From assembly GCA_013396635.1 (NCBI GenBank), contig WBMW01000427.1:26664-90663 (forward strand): a DNA stretch of 64,000 nt. The letters run 5' to 3'. Each line of letters begins with the position of its first letter. Position 1 is the stretch's first letter. This document shows positions 21,847 to 36,500 of this stretch, in pieces. The position numbers and the translations under genes are program-made. The stretch comes from Penelope pileata (Eukaryota > Chordata > Aves > Galliformes > Cracidae). Under the pieces are notes generated by a model, which saw only the letters and a list, made by a program, of their open reading frames with translations, had not been told where the DNA came from and ran no database searches.

Positions 21847-24800
21847 AAATAAGGAGTGTCAAATATTTCATTCCATCTCTCCAAAAATGAGGAACTGTCT
21901 CAGGAGAGATTCCTAGTGAATAAGACTTATCTTCCCTTTTTGTTAACAATGTTCAGTTTCCAGTTCTGCAGTGAATTTCCACAGGGAAATCACTTGAATT
22001 CTGGCTCCTTTCCTGCATTGTACACTTTCTGATGTCTTTTTCCCTGGCTTGAATATCATACCAAAAAATCTTCAGTGCAATAACCAACACTGAAAGTATG
22101 TCTCTTAGTAGCTATGAGTCTTGATTTTAATTTAAAATGACAAAACTAATATCTTCAAAGGAAAATCTATTCAAAAATTACAGTTTGGAATTTGAATCAC
22201 AATTTGCAACAACAACAAAAAACCCTTAGCAAAAGTCAAGATCTCTACTTTGGGAACAGCAATTCTGTGCACCTTTGAATATCTCTAGAGAATCTCAAAT
22301 TTCATATGCTTATTGAACTTGAGTCTATTTTATTCAGAATGAGACAAAAGATAAGAAATGGAATCCATTCTTTCCCTACTTTTCTTCCATCAGTTGCTCC
22401 CAGACTGTGTGCAGTTTGTCATTGTCCATTCTAATCACCTTGCATGTTGGCTGATGGAGTGTTTCTACAGTTGCCTTCCAGTACACTATTAATCCAGGAG
22501 AGGAACAGTCAGATGTAATGTCCTTCATGTCTAGTGATTTATAGTGGCATTTGTTCTCTGTATTACTGAGCACTTTTTAACATTCTGCTATTTGATTTTC
22601 TGTGGGTTTGGGCTTTTTTTTCAAGAGTTCTTCACTCTTTTTTTATTAACTTATACTTTTGTTTACTCTCCTTGATGCATGCCTTCTACAGAAGAAAATA
22701 AACAATAACACAGACTTCAAGGGATTCAGTGAGTTTTGAGTAGGGTTAGTCTGAGATGTAGAAAATCAAAGAGATATTTACTCAGGCCTTTCTAACTTCC
22801 TTCATTTATTCTTCATTCTCTATGCACAGTTGTTGCCCAAGAGTGGTCTCTTTTTCCTTTAATATGTGTGATGGAAATGAAGTTTGCCTGTCTTTATATG
22901 CACTATGATGTAAAAGGCTGTATGCAGCTGGTAAAGCAGATAAGGTTGCCTGTGGAAATCCATTTGTATGAAGCAGCTGCCCACAGCCTTCCTGCTGGGA
23001 TTGGTATTTCCAGTGTAAGAAATGCAGCAAGAATCCTAGAATTGGGTAGGTGGGTTTGTGCAGAAGTGCACTGTGAAACATGTTTGTGGCACAAGGCAGC
23101 ATGAGACTTACCTTTTAAAAATTCACTTTACAGTTTGTTGTATTCCCCTAATTTTTCACACATCTGGTTTTTGCCCTTTTGTGAATAAAATAACAAAGGA
23201 GTCACTACATTACTCATTCTCAAACACAATGCCATTTACTCATTGCTAACAGGTTCAACTTTTTCAGTTGGATAATGCGCTAGAAACAAATAATCCTCTT
23301 GTACTAAAAATAATGCCAGGGAAACAGTTAGCTGCTAAACACTGCATTATTCTTTAGCAGGAAGAAAATTTCTATAACTACTTGCTGCTTTCCAAAGCAA
23401 ATACTGAGTTAAAACTGTTTTCAGAGAAGTGGGGTTTATCTGGAGCAGAGGTTGAGCCAGGTTCTTCAGCGTCGTAGATGAGAGATCTGGCCAACATTAG
23501 ATTTATCATTTAGTAGTGGACCTCTCACTTCAGTTTTTTAGTTATTTCTCAATACCTCTATTTTGACAGCCCATGTAATATAGGAAAGGCTTGTCAGCTG
23601 AACAGTTACCCTAAGCCCAGGGTAACTCTGGCTACATCAGCTGCATAGTTACATGCACTGTACACTTTTTCTGCCTTTTCCCCCAGCTAATTTGGAAGAT
23701 CCATAGGCACATGTACTCATGAGTTGTGAGACAGTCTTGGAGAACGTCAAACCACCTTTGAGATTGGGTCTACAAGGACAAGAATGGTCACATTCATACT
23801 CTTGATTTTACCATCTTATTTTTGAAAAAAAGAAAAAAATCTTAGTTTTCTATCTGTCTCCTATGAGCAGTGTGGAACAGAAGCTGCATCCGCTTGTCAT
23901 TACAGCAGCTAGAAACACAAAGCCATGGTGTCCTCTGGAGCACAGCAGGTATCACTGGGATGTTGTAGGATTCCCTGCTAATATTATTGGTTTGTATTAG
24001 GAAACAACTTGATTTATGCTGAGATTTTGGAAATCTTGCTGCAATAATGCACATCTTTAAGTAACTTATTGCAAACTAAGAGTAATGGTAATTTTCATAA
24101 GCAAGGTTTTTAATCTTAAAGACAATTGCCAAATGATTGAAAGAACTTGAAATTCTACCATTCATGCACCTGAGTGTTTTGCCAGTGATTACATTGTAAA
24201 ATATAATTTATTTCTGGTTTCTTTAGGGTAAGGAAAAGGTAAGAATTTTGTTTTTTCCCCAAGGAACATTAACTTGTCAGATACTTTAAACTTTTGCCTA
24301 AAAGTAAGTCTCATAAATACATTGGATGATGAGCAGGTATCCATGGTTACCAGCAATTTGCCATCCTTTGTTCTCAGGTTTTGCTTCAGAGAAAGTAAAA
24401 TAATGACTCACTATTTTGCCTAATGCCTATTTTTTTAATAAGACAAGATAAACTGCAAAATGTCAGAACTGAGTTATATATAATTCAGTCAGCAGAAACA
24501 TTAACTAAACTCATCTCTGGCAAATCACCATCTTCAACGAAATCACCTTATTGATGACATTATTTCATCCTAAACAAAAATATTATAAGGTATTGTATAG
24601 AAAGGGAGTTTTCTCTCATCTCTATTTGAAATCAGACAAGACTGAATCTTAGTGTTACAACCAGATCAAGAAATATCTACATGAACATATGAAGTTTACT
24701 CACTTTTGCTCCAGAAGTTATTGCAAAATCTAAGGACAGCAGATCTGAATTCTGCTTGACATCCTCTCTAAATTCTTATATCCCAAAACCAGTGCTCAGA

Positions 24801-26090
24801 ACAGTAGCAAAAAATATCAAATTCACATTAACATTTTCATTCTATTGAAATTATACTCATGTAAAACTTATTTTACTATTGTGCTTTTCTTTTTGTGAAA
24901 AGCACAGGTTCTCATTGTATGCCTGGAGATTCTGTTAACAGTTTAAACTTTTACACACACTTTTAAAGCACAGAGATATTCAGCAAGTGAAAGTTGGATG
25001 TCTTTCCTCCATGCTCCACCACAAATATGTAGAGAACTCCTTAGACAGCAGTAGTCAAATACAAGGAGAAATAAATTTAACTATTTTTAATTGAAGAAAA
25101 GTAAACCTTGGAACAAATTGCCAGGGATTGAAAGAACTTGCCACTTAAGGTTTTGCACAAACACCAAAGCCCTCTGAATTACGTGTTATGGTCAGACTGC
25201 AACAAATTTGGAAATTTTTCTCGGTCCTGAATTTTGAGGAACAAATGCTCCCAATAGGATATACTGAGTGGATTTGTATGAATTGTTCATTTGCCTTCTT
25301 CTTGTATATACTAGTACTAGGGGATACTCCCTTACTCTAATTATAGCTAGTCTGTAGCTAACTATCTCCCAGTGGCTAATGGCCACAGATGAAGATAGGT
25401 TACCATGCTAAAAGGACCTCTGGCCTGACCCCGAACAGGGCTCTAAGCTGTTCTTAGACTCTTCAGTCCTTAAATCTTCAGCTATACAAGCAAGCACAGC
25501 TTTAGCAAATCAGTGGATCTGAAATATTCTGCCGAATCATGTAACCATATTCATAATCTGATTTATCATAGATCATCACTCAACCATTGGTTCGTAGCTT
25601 TATGATCTAAAAGACTAGATGATAGCTCTAAAATTTATGTACTGCCAAGGAAAAGGGAACTTCTACATTTTACATTTTCTCACTCATGATGTGTAAACAT
25701 AACCCTCACACTAATATTGTGCTTTTGCAGTAAATAGATGTGAGATTTGAAGAAGGTTTGCTGTTCTTGGCATGTACTGGACTGGAGATAGAAAAAGAGA
25801 TCACTTTATGAATACAAGGAGGTGTTGCTTTAACAGCTGGAAAAAAACATTTGGTTTTAAAATATATAATGGTCTTTCTTGATATTTAAAATATTTTGTT
25901 TGCTTCCTGTCATCTGCAACATATTGTGCTTCTGCTTTTTATTCAGACTATCGTTTTGAATTTCTGTGCTTGTCTTACCCTCGCTCAAAGGAACAAACTT
26001 CAACATAGCTCTTGTATAAACTACCACGTAGTCCTAAATCCTGAAGAAAACTGAGAATGACATACCATAGAATTTGAGTAGATTAAATTG

Positions 26091-26111
26091 TTGTGGTATT
26101 TTATACCACAA
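26091..26111. repeat. Perfect 9-bp inverted repeat, 3-base loop
   Basis: TTGTGGTAT, loop TTT, ATACCACAA. Confidence 0.85.
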
Positions 26112-26191
26112 TTTGGAAGATTTCTTAAAAAAAGAATTCAGGTTATATAATTATTTTTCTCCCCTCCCCCCCCCAAAAAAGGACCAGTGTT

Positions 26192-26219
26192 GATAACATT
26201 TGTGAGATAACATTTGTGA
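26192..26219. repeat. Perfect 14-bp tandem duplication
   Basis: GATAACATTTGTGA twice, head to tail. Confidence 0.9.
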
Positions 26220-26945
26220 GAATACATCACTTTCATGTCAGTGGATGCAGAGAAAATAAAGTTATGGGATTAGCGTTTGATATTTTATTATTTCAACATT
26301 AAAGAAGACATGAAAGTGGAATAGAACAGCTGTAAATAGCAATTATAATGTTTTTTCATTTGACTTGTTCACCCTCTAGAATTTAAAGAAACTTCTCTGT
26401 AAACTGAAAATGAAAAAGTGAGAAGTAAATCCTGCTGTCCTTGATAGAGCCTAGAAACAGGACTGTGTTGAAGTGCTATTAGTCTTGCAGCCTGACCAGT
26501 TCAATCAATCTTTTAACTGCAAAGTTAGCTCACTGGCAAACAAAGACTGCTAATCCTGCACTGTCTGGCTACCTGGCTAGCAACTCTGAAGTCAATGCCC
26601 GCTTTTAAATAGATAGGGCTATAAGAGCTTAACAGTTTTTCACCACACAGACGTAGGTTTCTAGCATGATATACTGATAAATATAGCCCTTTCAAATTGC
26701 TTTTCAAGTAATATGAATACTTTTCAAATCTCTAAAACCAAGATAAAATTTTGGAATACAGATCCGTTGAAATCCATACACCAGATTTTAAGCATAGAAT
26801 TTCCCTCTCTATACTTATCTTACTATATTCAGAAGCCACTGTCATGGGACACTTCAATCTGATTTTGATTGCAAGTAATTTAATCTCTTGCATATTCTAC
26901 CTGCACAGAAAATGAATGGTCCTCTTAAATTTTTCATTAGCTGCT

Positions 26946-27087
26946 CCCTCCCTGGAAGTATTCAAAGCCAGGCTGAATGGGGCTGTGAGCAACCTGGTCT
27001 AGTGGGAGGAGTCCTTGCCCATGTCAGGGGGTTTGGAACAAGATGATCTCCAAGGTCCTTTCCAACCTGAATCATTCTATGATTCTA
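26946..27087 (+). mobile_element. CR1 LINE 3' fragment
   Basis: CCTCCCTGGAAGTATTCAAA, GCCAGGCTGAATGGGGCT, GAGCAACCTGGTCTAGTGGG, then CCTTTCCAACCTGAATCATT and CTATGATTC. About 142 bases of the 3' end in sense orientation, well preserved. Confidence 0.95.
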
Positions 27088-29258
27088 CAGCAAACTATTT
27101 GCATATATTCTCATCTTCTGCTAATTCTCCAATAACTGTTCATGGAAAACTTGTGACACTGGAGACAGCCTGATATCAGTGGTTCTTCAGACATTCAGCA
27201 TTTTCCTGTCAGACACTCTAGTATTACCCATTATGTTACAGAAAATCAATTGTTACAATTGTGTTCTCTGTGCATTATTTATAGTTGGATTTTACTCAAA
27301 AGTACGTGAAAAACAAGGAAAGTGATGCTTTGCTAAGCAATGCTTACCTGTTTTGCAGCCTGAAAATTATCAATACCATTATGGAATCTCGTAGGAAATA
27401 AAACTTTGTTACTATATGTTTTCAGAGAACAACTGCTCAGCAAAAAACAAAATAAATACTGAAAATGAAACCCTGGAAAACAGAAAGGATTTTAAAGTCC
27501 ATTGTACAAACTGTTCTGTGAATAAAAATGAAGACTCTCCACTTCTTACTGTCCTTCGATAGGATCTAAAGAAGAGAACTTCTCAGGAGGTGTCAATACT
27601 TCAGCTTGGTTTGTCATTTTCCAGATGTGATATGTCCAGAATCTGAATGGCAGCACCCAGTGGTGGGGTCATTGGAGAAGGCTTCTGTTCCACACACCTC
27701 CCTGCACAGTGATGCATTATGGTGGTGTTTGAGAGATGCCAGGGCTGGCTCCAGGTTGGTTTTCTTGACACTTTAATAATATTCTTGTCCTTCCTTTTCC
27801 TCCTCATGGCCCCAGAGGAAATGAAAAGCCTGCAACATGTGGGACACAACAAACTCACTGGATGACTTTTTCTCAGAGTGTGTTAACAATGAAAAAAGTA
27901 GAAAACTTTTTACATAGGAGAAAGGGAAGAGTATTGGGATGCCTGAAGTGAATTAATGGTATATTTTTGTCCTCAGGTCTGGGAGTCAGAATACTAAGAC
28001 AGTGACTCATTCTTAGAACAACAGCTTGTCAGGTCTAACTTCTATTGTTGAAATAAAATACAGTTTGTCATCTGAGTAACTCCAAAAAATGAAAAAAGCT
28101 TGACAGAAAGGACCATTTGTTTATCACACTAAATGTCAGAGCTTCAAGAATGTGGAAATATGTCTCTTTATTTAATCAATGAGCTGAACTTGACACTGAA
28201 GAATTGCTCTGAGCTCTGTGAAAAGGCTGGTAGCAGGTGTATGGTGGCGGGACAATGTTGAATTTTTCTTTCAGTTTCAGTACATTAACTACCTGAGTGT
28301 TTTATCTAGGGATAATAATCCTTAGGAGTTAGGTCATAGTGCCTTGGTACTTGATGTGGGAGTAGAAAAGACTGGAGATTTGGATTTTCTACGAACACTG
28401 TGACTGCAGACAGATCTAATAAGTCTGGTTGGTTTGGGAAGTGCAGTGGGAGTTAAGGCTTACGGCAAACCTGGTCTTGGGAGGCTTTATTCATTAAAGT
28501 GTGTTCATCAGAATGCCTTCACAGCATTTATTTTTTTAATACAGCTGTTATTTTTAAGCTAAAATATTTCATTGACGTCTTCCTGATGAAGTTCCAAATT
28601 CTGAGCTATCTCAATGAGTACTGGTCACCAGTACATGATTTCCTCTGAATGGAAACAGTGTTGTCCTCTAAGGAACACTTGTTTTTCTGCATCTAAGCTT
28701 TACATGACTTATTAGCAGCATTATTTTTACCTGTGGCATGTATATAGCATAATTAAGCCCTATAACAACCCATATTAATCTATCAGTACATTTATGTGTT
28801 TTTTCTATTCTATTTATCCTTCAGTTGTCAACATTTATAATTACACTTTTCCTTTGTATCAAAAACGACATTTAAAGAGACTTCTCATGAGAAAAAGTAC
28901 CTTAGTGTGACTGAGGCTTTCACGTTTTCTCAGGAACTGGCTTTGGTGCGGAACAGTTAGGATAAACAAATTTTTCATTCTGACTTGCAAGAAGAGATTT
29001 TACTACATGGTTTGAAGGAAAAAAAACCTCTGAAGTAGAAGCCAAAGTAGTTCACAAGCTGGAATTAAAGCTTCTGGTGAAAACTAGCACCAAGTGTAGT
29101 GATGAAATCTATTGCATTCTTCTCAGATGATGTGGAACAGACTGAAAAACTCTCATCTCAGTGCTCAAAATGCAGGCACTAAACAATATCTTCATTAATT
29201 CCACCAGCGTGCCCATCTGCCACAGCTTTAGATTTATCTTTAAAGTTAGCACTGTTTT

Positions 29259-29320
29259 GAGATGGGAGTTGGAGAAGATTATCTCCAGAAGTCCTTTCCA
29301 ACGTAAATTACTCTATAATC
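29259..29320 (+). mobile_element. Decayed CR1 3' terminal fragment
   Basis: GATGGGAGTTGGAGAAGATT, ATCTCCAG, AGTCCTTTCCAACG and ATTACTCTATAAT parallel the final 60 bases of CR1, with several changes. Confidence 0.65.
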
Positions 29321-29392
29321 CATAGTTCTTCATCAACAAGATTTGAATCAAGAATCAGACAGAGAAACAAGCAGACTTTAAACTCTGATCTT

Positions 29393-29467
29393 CTCTTGGT
29401 CAAAGGACTTACTTCTTTCAATGCTACATCTTTTTTTCTTTCTTTTTTTTCCCCTTTTCTTTCTTTT
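29393..29467 (+). repeat. Copy A of a dispersed direct repeat
   Basis: Starts CTCTGATCTTCTCTTGGTCA then AAGGACTT, passes CAATGCT and ATCTTTTTTT, and ends in a CT-rich tract (CCCCTTTTCTTTCTT). It corresponds to 30204-30287 with small indels. Flanks do not match. Confidence 0.82.
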
Positions 29468-29480
29468 AGATATATCAGAA

Positions 29481-29500
29481 AACAACAACAACAACAACAA
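29481..29500. repeat. (CAA)n microsatellite
   Basis: About six CAA units directly after the CT-rich end of repeat copy A. Confidence 0.88.
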
Positions 29501-30203
29501 AAAATAAACCAACATGCGTTCCCACAGGGAATATTAGCAATCAGGTAAAATTGCTATAAATAAATTACGAGTTACGAGTTGTTACGAGTAGGAGAAATTA
29601 TCAGTATTATAAAATTGTTCACTTGCTTGCTATTACTACTTTGGAGACTTTCTTAATATTAAATGATGTAAGAAACTTCACTCTCCATCATTCTTAAAGC
29701 TGAGGGTGATTGTTAAGAAACAGGAAGTTATAGTCTTGATTTTGCAGTCCCATTTTTTCCAGTTATTTCTGTAGTGATTTTTGCCATCATTTTAGATGTT
29801 CTTTTATGAAGTTCTCCAGCTTCACTGACAAGGCTTCTAACAAGGTTAGAAAAAAATGATTTTTTCTTCCATACAAAAGGTCTTCAGATTTCTCTGCCTG
29901 CCTCAACAATCAGAAAACTGCTCAGAAATACTGCCGCTATTGTATATAAAGAAAAGCTTTTACTTGTAAAGGGGATTTTAGAATACATACTCCTCAGAAT
30001 TCCAAAAGAGGCATAAGGATTGAGAAGTCAATTTTCATTAAGGCTTTGTGCTCTTTTTAGACAACAATCCCTACACCACTTTTCATCCTTCATATTGAAA
30101 TACCAGTCACTTCAATTATTTACTACTTCCTGAGCTTTCTCATGATGGGGAAAAAAAAAACCCACCAAGCAGTAATATTATATTTCCTGTTTGTCTTGTT
30201 TGT

Positions 30204-30287
30204 CTCTGATCTTCTCTTGGTCAAAGGACTTCTGTCAATGCTGTATCTTTTTTTTTTCTTGCTTTTTTCCCCCTTTTCTTTCTTGTT
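30204..30287 (+). repeat. Copy B of a dispersed direct repeat
   Basis: Same orientation as the copy at 29393, 811 bases away. The first 28 bases are identical (CTCTGATCTTCTCTTGGTCA then AAGGACTT), followed by TCAATGCTGTATCTTTTTTT and a C/T-rich end. Confidence 0.82.
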
Positions 30288-33200
30288 TGTCCAGAATGCT
30301 TCAGCAGGAATTTTCAGTTCTGCAAAATTTAATTAGAAAAACTTACTTCAGCTGTGTGATGTCACCTGTAAATACTCATGATGTCCAATGAATCCTTCTG
30401 TTCCCAAAGGTGCCTCATATTCGCTGGGAAATACTGCAAATCTCTCTTCTGTGGGAGCATTCAAACCTCAGGGATCAGAACACAGCTTAATTTTTTTCAG
30501 TTTTTAATATACTTTAATTTCAGTCGTCATTTTCAGTAAAATTTTACAAGTGCTTCAAACATGTTTGGTTCTTAGAGCTTTAAGGAAAATGATAGAAGAA
30601 CTATAAGTGAATCCCTAAAAGAGAAGTCTGTTGCTTAGCTTGGCTATGTTTGAGTAAAGTTATGTATTTCTTTGAATACTGAAAATTATTAGTAAGTGAC
30701 CCCATTGTGAGGTTCTGCATTTCTTCTGAAGAGTTTTATTGCTAGAAAGAATACTTGAGTAAAATAAGTATGTGGCTTCACTTATTTATTTGTTTTTACC
30801 ATTAAGAAAAATGTACTGTATTACTGCGCTGGGACATCTAATTCTCTACGTGATGTAGCCCTAGTCCAACAACACATCATCTTGCCACAGGCTTTTAGGG
30901 ATTATTGGTTTTAGGATTTAAATAGAACAGATACTTCCACTTTCCAACTATTACTGCTGTGTGAAGAATTTTACACATTCACAGAGTGAACTGAGTGCAC
31001 ATGACAAACTGAGGCAAGTGAAGGTACACAGTAAACTTCACATTCACATGCTTCAACATTAGCTGCTAGACAAAAAGACATCACCAGAAATATGAAGCTG
31101 CTTAGCTATTAACTTTGTGCCAAGTTCAGAGTTGCTGAAACTCACTACAAGTATGGTAAACAAAATATGGCTCAGTTTCCCAATCCCAAAGTAAACTGTG
31201 ATTACATTTTTCCACCTGTCTGGGCCTCTGCTTTGTAAGACCGTTCGCATCCTCCTTCCAGTTCTTGATCAAAGTTGACTAACTGCAGTAAATGTGTAGC
31301 GGTAGCTAGAAATATGAATTTGGACATTGTATGTAGAAAATGGCTTAAATCATCGAGAAATGGGATTAAGAAGATGGATTCAGTTTACCATTTTGTGTCG
31401 CAAAATGTTTCAAGTGTTACTTGTGGGCCTACAGACAAAAATATTAACAAGAATCACACTGAAGCATAATAGGTAGATGTTGTAGTTCTACTTCTTTTTA
31501 CTAAAGAATTGAGCCAACCAAGAGTTAAGAAATGACTGAAAAAAATAAATTCATAATCTTTATGGTGTCTCAAAATATTTTACAGGGAAACATTTTCACT
31601 CATTTAGTAAATCTACAGTGTCTCAGCTGATCTCCTTGTCTTGTAATTGATTTATTCAACAGAGGTAGCAAGATGACATTAAGGCCTCTTCCTGTTATAG
31701 TGATCACTAAGCATAACCTAGTGGACAAACCTAGTTTTTTGCATATGCTGTAGAAATATAAATGAAAAAGATCATTTCCAGCCTGGAGAGGTCACAGGGG
31801 AATCTATGAAACAGGATACAATCACAAATAAAGACTGCCTGGCAGGGAAACATCCAACAGGTGAGACATCTTCCTGAGGCATAAGCAGCTTAGCCAAGCT
31901 ACGTTTTCTTAATTTCTGAGAGAAAAGGGAAGAGAAGATAAATAAAATAAATCAGTGTATGGGATGTTTTTCATAGGCAATTACATCAGAAACTAATAGT
32001 TTAATACCTTACTGCTAGAAGCTTATTACTCTTCTTTTGGTAGTTTCTTTGCTGCTATAAATTTACATGACTGTCTTCATGCATTAATTCAGAGAGTGGG
32101 AAAAAGGTAAATAGAATGTTTTGACAGAACTTCCTCTCCCTTACAAAAGATATTCTTCATGTTTGCTTACTGCTGTGTTTTTCTGCTTCTATATTTATTG
32201 TTTAGGGAGGAGTAGAATTGGGAGGAAAAAAAGAAAAATTCCCATTTAACAACGTGTGATCTGTGATTCTGTTCCTGAGGGTTTGTTCCAGGCTAATTTT
32301 GTCCGTGTAAGGCTGCCAGAATAACTATTCATTCTACATATTGATTTGTTCTATATATTGACTAATATTTTGGAGCAATGATTGTGCTACTGCATAGTTC
32401 TCTATCACGACATGAGCAGCACTGAACCTGATGGATAGCGTTGTCAGCATGTACAATCTGGTTGCGTTGCAGAGCAGCTTTTGACTAGAAACACCAAGTT
32501 CTTTATAGCTAGCACTCAATATGCAATAATTTAAAAGTTAACACAAGGATCATAGTTTCATATACAGTGTTAAAACCTTGCAGAATTATTTTATAGGTGC
32601 AACGTAAATATTCCCAGTTATGGGGTCAGTAAACCACTTGAAGAAGCCTTTGCTCTGATGATGCAACCAAAGCTTTTCTTCTAATGTCCTTAGTCTAAGC
32701 ATTCTGTTGAGAATGTCATAAAGGCAATGAGTCAATTCAAAGTTGAAAACTACAATCCAATGATTTTGTTTCCTTTCAGAAAGCAATAGCACAGATATAA
32801 AGGGGACATAAGTGACATTAGAAGATGAGTGAGTTTCCATCTGTTAAAAGGAATTGCTTTCTCTGGAATTTATTGCTATAGGAAGCTGAGGTGAACAAAT
32901 TTGCAACAGGCTTAATCTTTTTCTTTACTTCTAAATGTTCTTGAAACAAATGTTAAAAGAATACTAATTCACCTGATGTGCAATCAGATTATGTAGTATG
33001 TTAGACTTTCTGTTTAAGTGTCTGATTAATGGACTATACGATTACCGTGATAAACAGAGTATGGGGATAATGCATTAGGAATTTAAACTGGATTACAGCT
33101 ATGAGTATAAGTAATACAATCTCTACCACTTTACTCTCATGGAGTATAACTTAGTAAAGCTTTCCAGACTCCTTGATAGTTTGCTATTTTTTCAAAAGGC

Positions 33201-33496
33201 TTTGAGACCTGACTCCCCCATCTGTACTCATCCTCTGCCAGAAAAAATCCCTTTTCTTCTTTAATTTCTCCAGTCAGGTCATCTCCCATAACTCCCATAA
33301 TGATGAGTCTTTATTCTTCTTCCTGGATGAGAACAAGATGATGAAATTACACTTGAATGCTATATGGGCTATGATGAGATGAAATAGAGTGAACACTTGT
33401 TTTAATTTCACACAGGTGAACAACTAGTTTGAGATATACAGTAAATTAAAAATAAGTAACTTATTGCCTTGGATTCTCTTGCTCAGACTGTGGTAA

Positions 33497-33530
33497 AACA
33501 AAAAAAAAAAAAAACAAAAACAAAAAAAAA
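33497..33530. repeat. A-rich run with scattered C
   Basis: Long A runs separated by single C. Confidence 0.9.
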
Positions 33531-36500
33531 TACTCTGGGAAAGGCTCTTTGCACCTCATGAACTGAATATAGGTTCAGATCCATCAAAAATACACTCAAA
33601 TTGGCTAAAAAAATTGCATGCAATTGTACTTGTAGACAGGTCTATTTGGAATTATTTTTCTTTCACAAAAATATCTTCAAAGATGAGGTGTGCCACTAAG
33701 CTGTCATTGTCACATTTTCTTTTTCCTTCAGTGGGTGATCAACTGTCCCACAGGAATATGTTTAAGACTGAGATAGGCCTGGGATTGCAAACGCTACAGA
33801 GAAAGTATTAAAAAGCGAGGATGAATTTGATTTGACTGAGCAGAACGCTAAACATTTATCAGAAAGACACAGAATTTAAACTGCTTATTGAGAAATGGAA
33901 GCAGTGGGGGAAAAAAAAGCCTTGAAATATAAACCAGGATAGTGTGTAAGTTCCTGGCAAAATGATTATCTCTTATATCCTCTTCAATATCCCAGGCACA
34001 TCTCATCTCTTACCTATTGTGCTATGATGCCTGACATGAGAAGCCCAAACTGTGTTAACGTCAGAAATGGCCAAACTGCCAAGTTCAAGTCTGTTGCAAT
34101 TTTTTTCCATATGATATTCTTCTAAAATATGGATGTTCCTCTGTAGAATCAGATTGATTTTTCCTTAATGAGTTTCCATTGATTATTTTAAACTGGTGAG
34201 AATATACAAGGTTTGATTCAGGTAAAGTGGCAGTTAAATATGGCACACTGCACAGGAATAAACTTTCACTGTAAATTCTAAATGGAAATCCTGAAGAGCT
34301 TTTCTTGTGTAAATGAACGGCTAGTTTCGCTTCATCTTTCCTCACATGGCCAGTCATGAAGTTCAAATGCTTTGAGACCAGATAAAAATCAATGTCTTGT
34401 TAATGTTTGCTTAATCAAGATCCAATATACAAGAAGATGATAGTCATTGCCTATATAAAACTGACACATTGTCAGATAGGAATAGGTGAAATATGTAGAT
34501 AACAGATACAGGATTCCTCAAACCCAGAGGCAAAATTTTGCTTTTGTAGGTGGATAATTCAAAAAGAAATGAAGCTCAAGGGAAAATCTTTTATACAGTG
34601 AACATTGAAATAGATATATCTGAGAAGCATTTTATTACAGTGGCTCAGTGAAATCTAGTTTGATAGTTTCACAATGTAGCTCTGAGCAATAGCTCATATT
34701 GGTTCCTGCCTCAAAGGTTCTGTAACCTATCCTGATGCTATTGGATATTAGAAGAACTTTCTGACACAATCTTGAAGCTTACCAAAGGCAACAAACTTCT
34801 ATAAAATACCATCATTAAAAAAACATGCACTATCTTTGTTTTCCTTTCTTGTACAGCTCACAATAAGTTAATATATCCTAGGGAATCTAATTTTCCGATG
34901 CTGTAGGAAACAATAAAAGCCCTAGATGCAATGTTCTGTATAACAACTGATATAAGGAGATTGTTTCTTAGCTGCCTGCTATAAATTTTGAATACTTTTC
35001 TTCTAAAAATCTCTACTTAAAGAAAAACAACAACAACAGCAAACAAAATCAAACAACAAAAAAGCTTTTTTCAAACTCTTCTGGGGGAGATATAGAAGGA
35101 TTGTGTCTGTTTACCTTTTTAGTCGATTTGTAATCATTTTCAGAGGGAATATTGACACACTGAAGAATTTGATTTTCTTGAGTTGTAGAAATAGTATTTT
35201 TACATAAGTTAGATTCTCACTGCAAATGCTCACTGTTTCTCTAGTGTGATTAGATGAAATGAGATGCGCTATCTAACCATTTAGTCTGCATGTTATAGAG
35301 ATCCAGTGGAAAACCTGATACTTATTTGACAGGAGTGATGAGCAGTGATAGTTACAACTGAAGTCAACAAGAACTGTTCCGTAGACAACCAAGTGACCAC
35401 GTGAGGAGTGGTACTATGGAAAGGTTAGTTCTTAGTTGTCATCAATAGGCCAAGCAAACCAGAAGAGTTTTTGTAACTTTTGATATGTACCTCTGTACTT
35501 CTCCATCTCTCTTAATATCAATTAACCCTTTTTGAATTATTTGGTTGCATTGTATTTGATCATTCAAATGCACATTATATATTGGCTTGGAACAACTTGG
35601 GATATATCTCATGTCTGCTTTTTTTGTACTTTGATCATATTGCTGCCTTGGGTTAAAGATTACCTGCCACATCCAAGTCCTTGTTTTTTCAGTTACCTCA
35701 AACAGGTTGGCATTTATAGCAGCAACAAAAATGTAATTATACACCAACTTCCTTCCATACTCCTAAAAGAATATTTCAGTTTTATTCTATGTTGATGGTG
35801 CTCCTTGCATGTTATCAGAAGACATCACTGACATCGAATGTCTTCGTGCACTTTTTGTGTAAAAATTCTGATGAAATGCTAAGATCCTTCCCAACTCCCT
35901 TCACTCAAAAATTCTGTTAGAGAACTCTCTTCAATCAAATACCTCTTTTTTCAGCAGTATCCTCCACCCTACCAAATAATCCCCTTTTCTTCACCAGTCA
36001 CTGTCAATCCATACTTTTGCTGGTTCTCTAGCTATTATACATTTCATTCACATATAATCACCTTCCTTTTTCTTCGTGAAAACTGTCCTTCATGTAAAAT
36101 ATGGATTTTTCTTCAGAAAACAAATAAGAGAGACATTTCACATTGAAAAGAAAGACATCATAGTTTTCCAGTTGGCTCCTGTTCTTGCCACTAAGTTGCC
36201 ATATCTTGCTGGAACACTGAAAATGCAAACGATCCTTTGAAAAAGCTTAAATGAGAGAAGTCTTTCATCCTTTTGTCACAATGAGAAATATTTCTGTTTC
36301 ATTTTTCTATATATTTATTTTTGTTGATAACCTATCCTGAAGATTTTGAGCTAGTAAATGTTCTACCTGCTCCCTGAAAAGCTAAGAGTTTGAATAAGTA
36401 CTGAAAATTTGAATGATAATACAGGTAATCTCTAACGGAGCAAAAAATAATGACTTGAAAAACAGTGTGATTAATAGAACACAAATAAAAAACTAGAGAG

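Larger units (their letters stand above)
15233..26945. other. Gene desert, no coding exon seen
   Basis: Nearly 12 kb of AT-rich sequence with no recognisable coding exon, CR1 tail or RNA gene. Homopolymer and A-rich runs are listed separately. A palindromic homeodomain-type cluster near 21.0 kb and a steroid-receptor-like palindrome near 18.09 kb are described under findings. Confidence 0.5.

Noticed and set aside
35881..35925. Possible CR1 3' tail (ATCCTTCCCAACTCCCTTCA and ATTCTGTTAG)
   Set aside because: Too diverged, and the preceding CR1 body is not recognisable.
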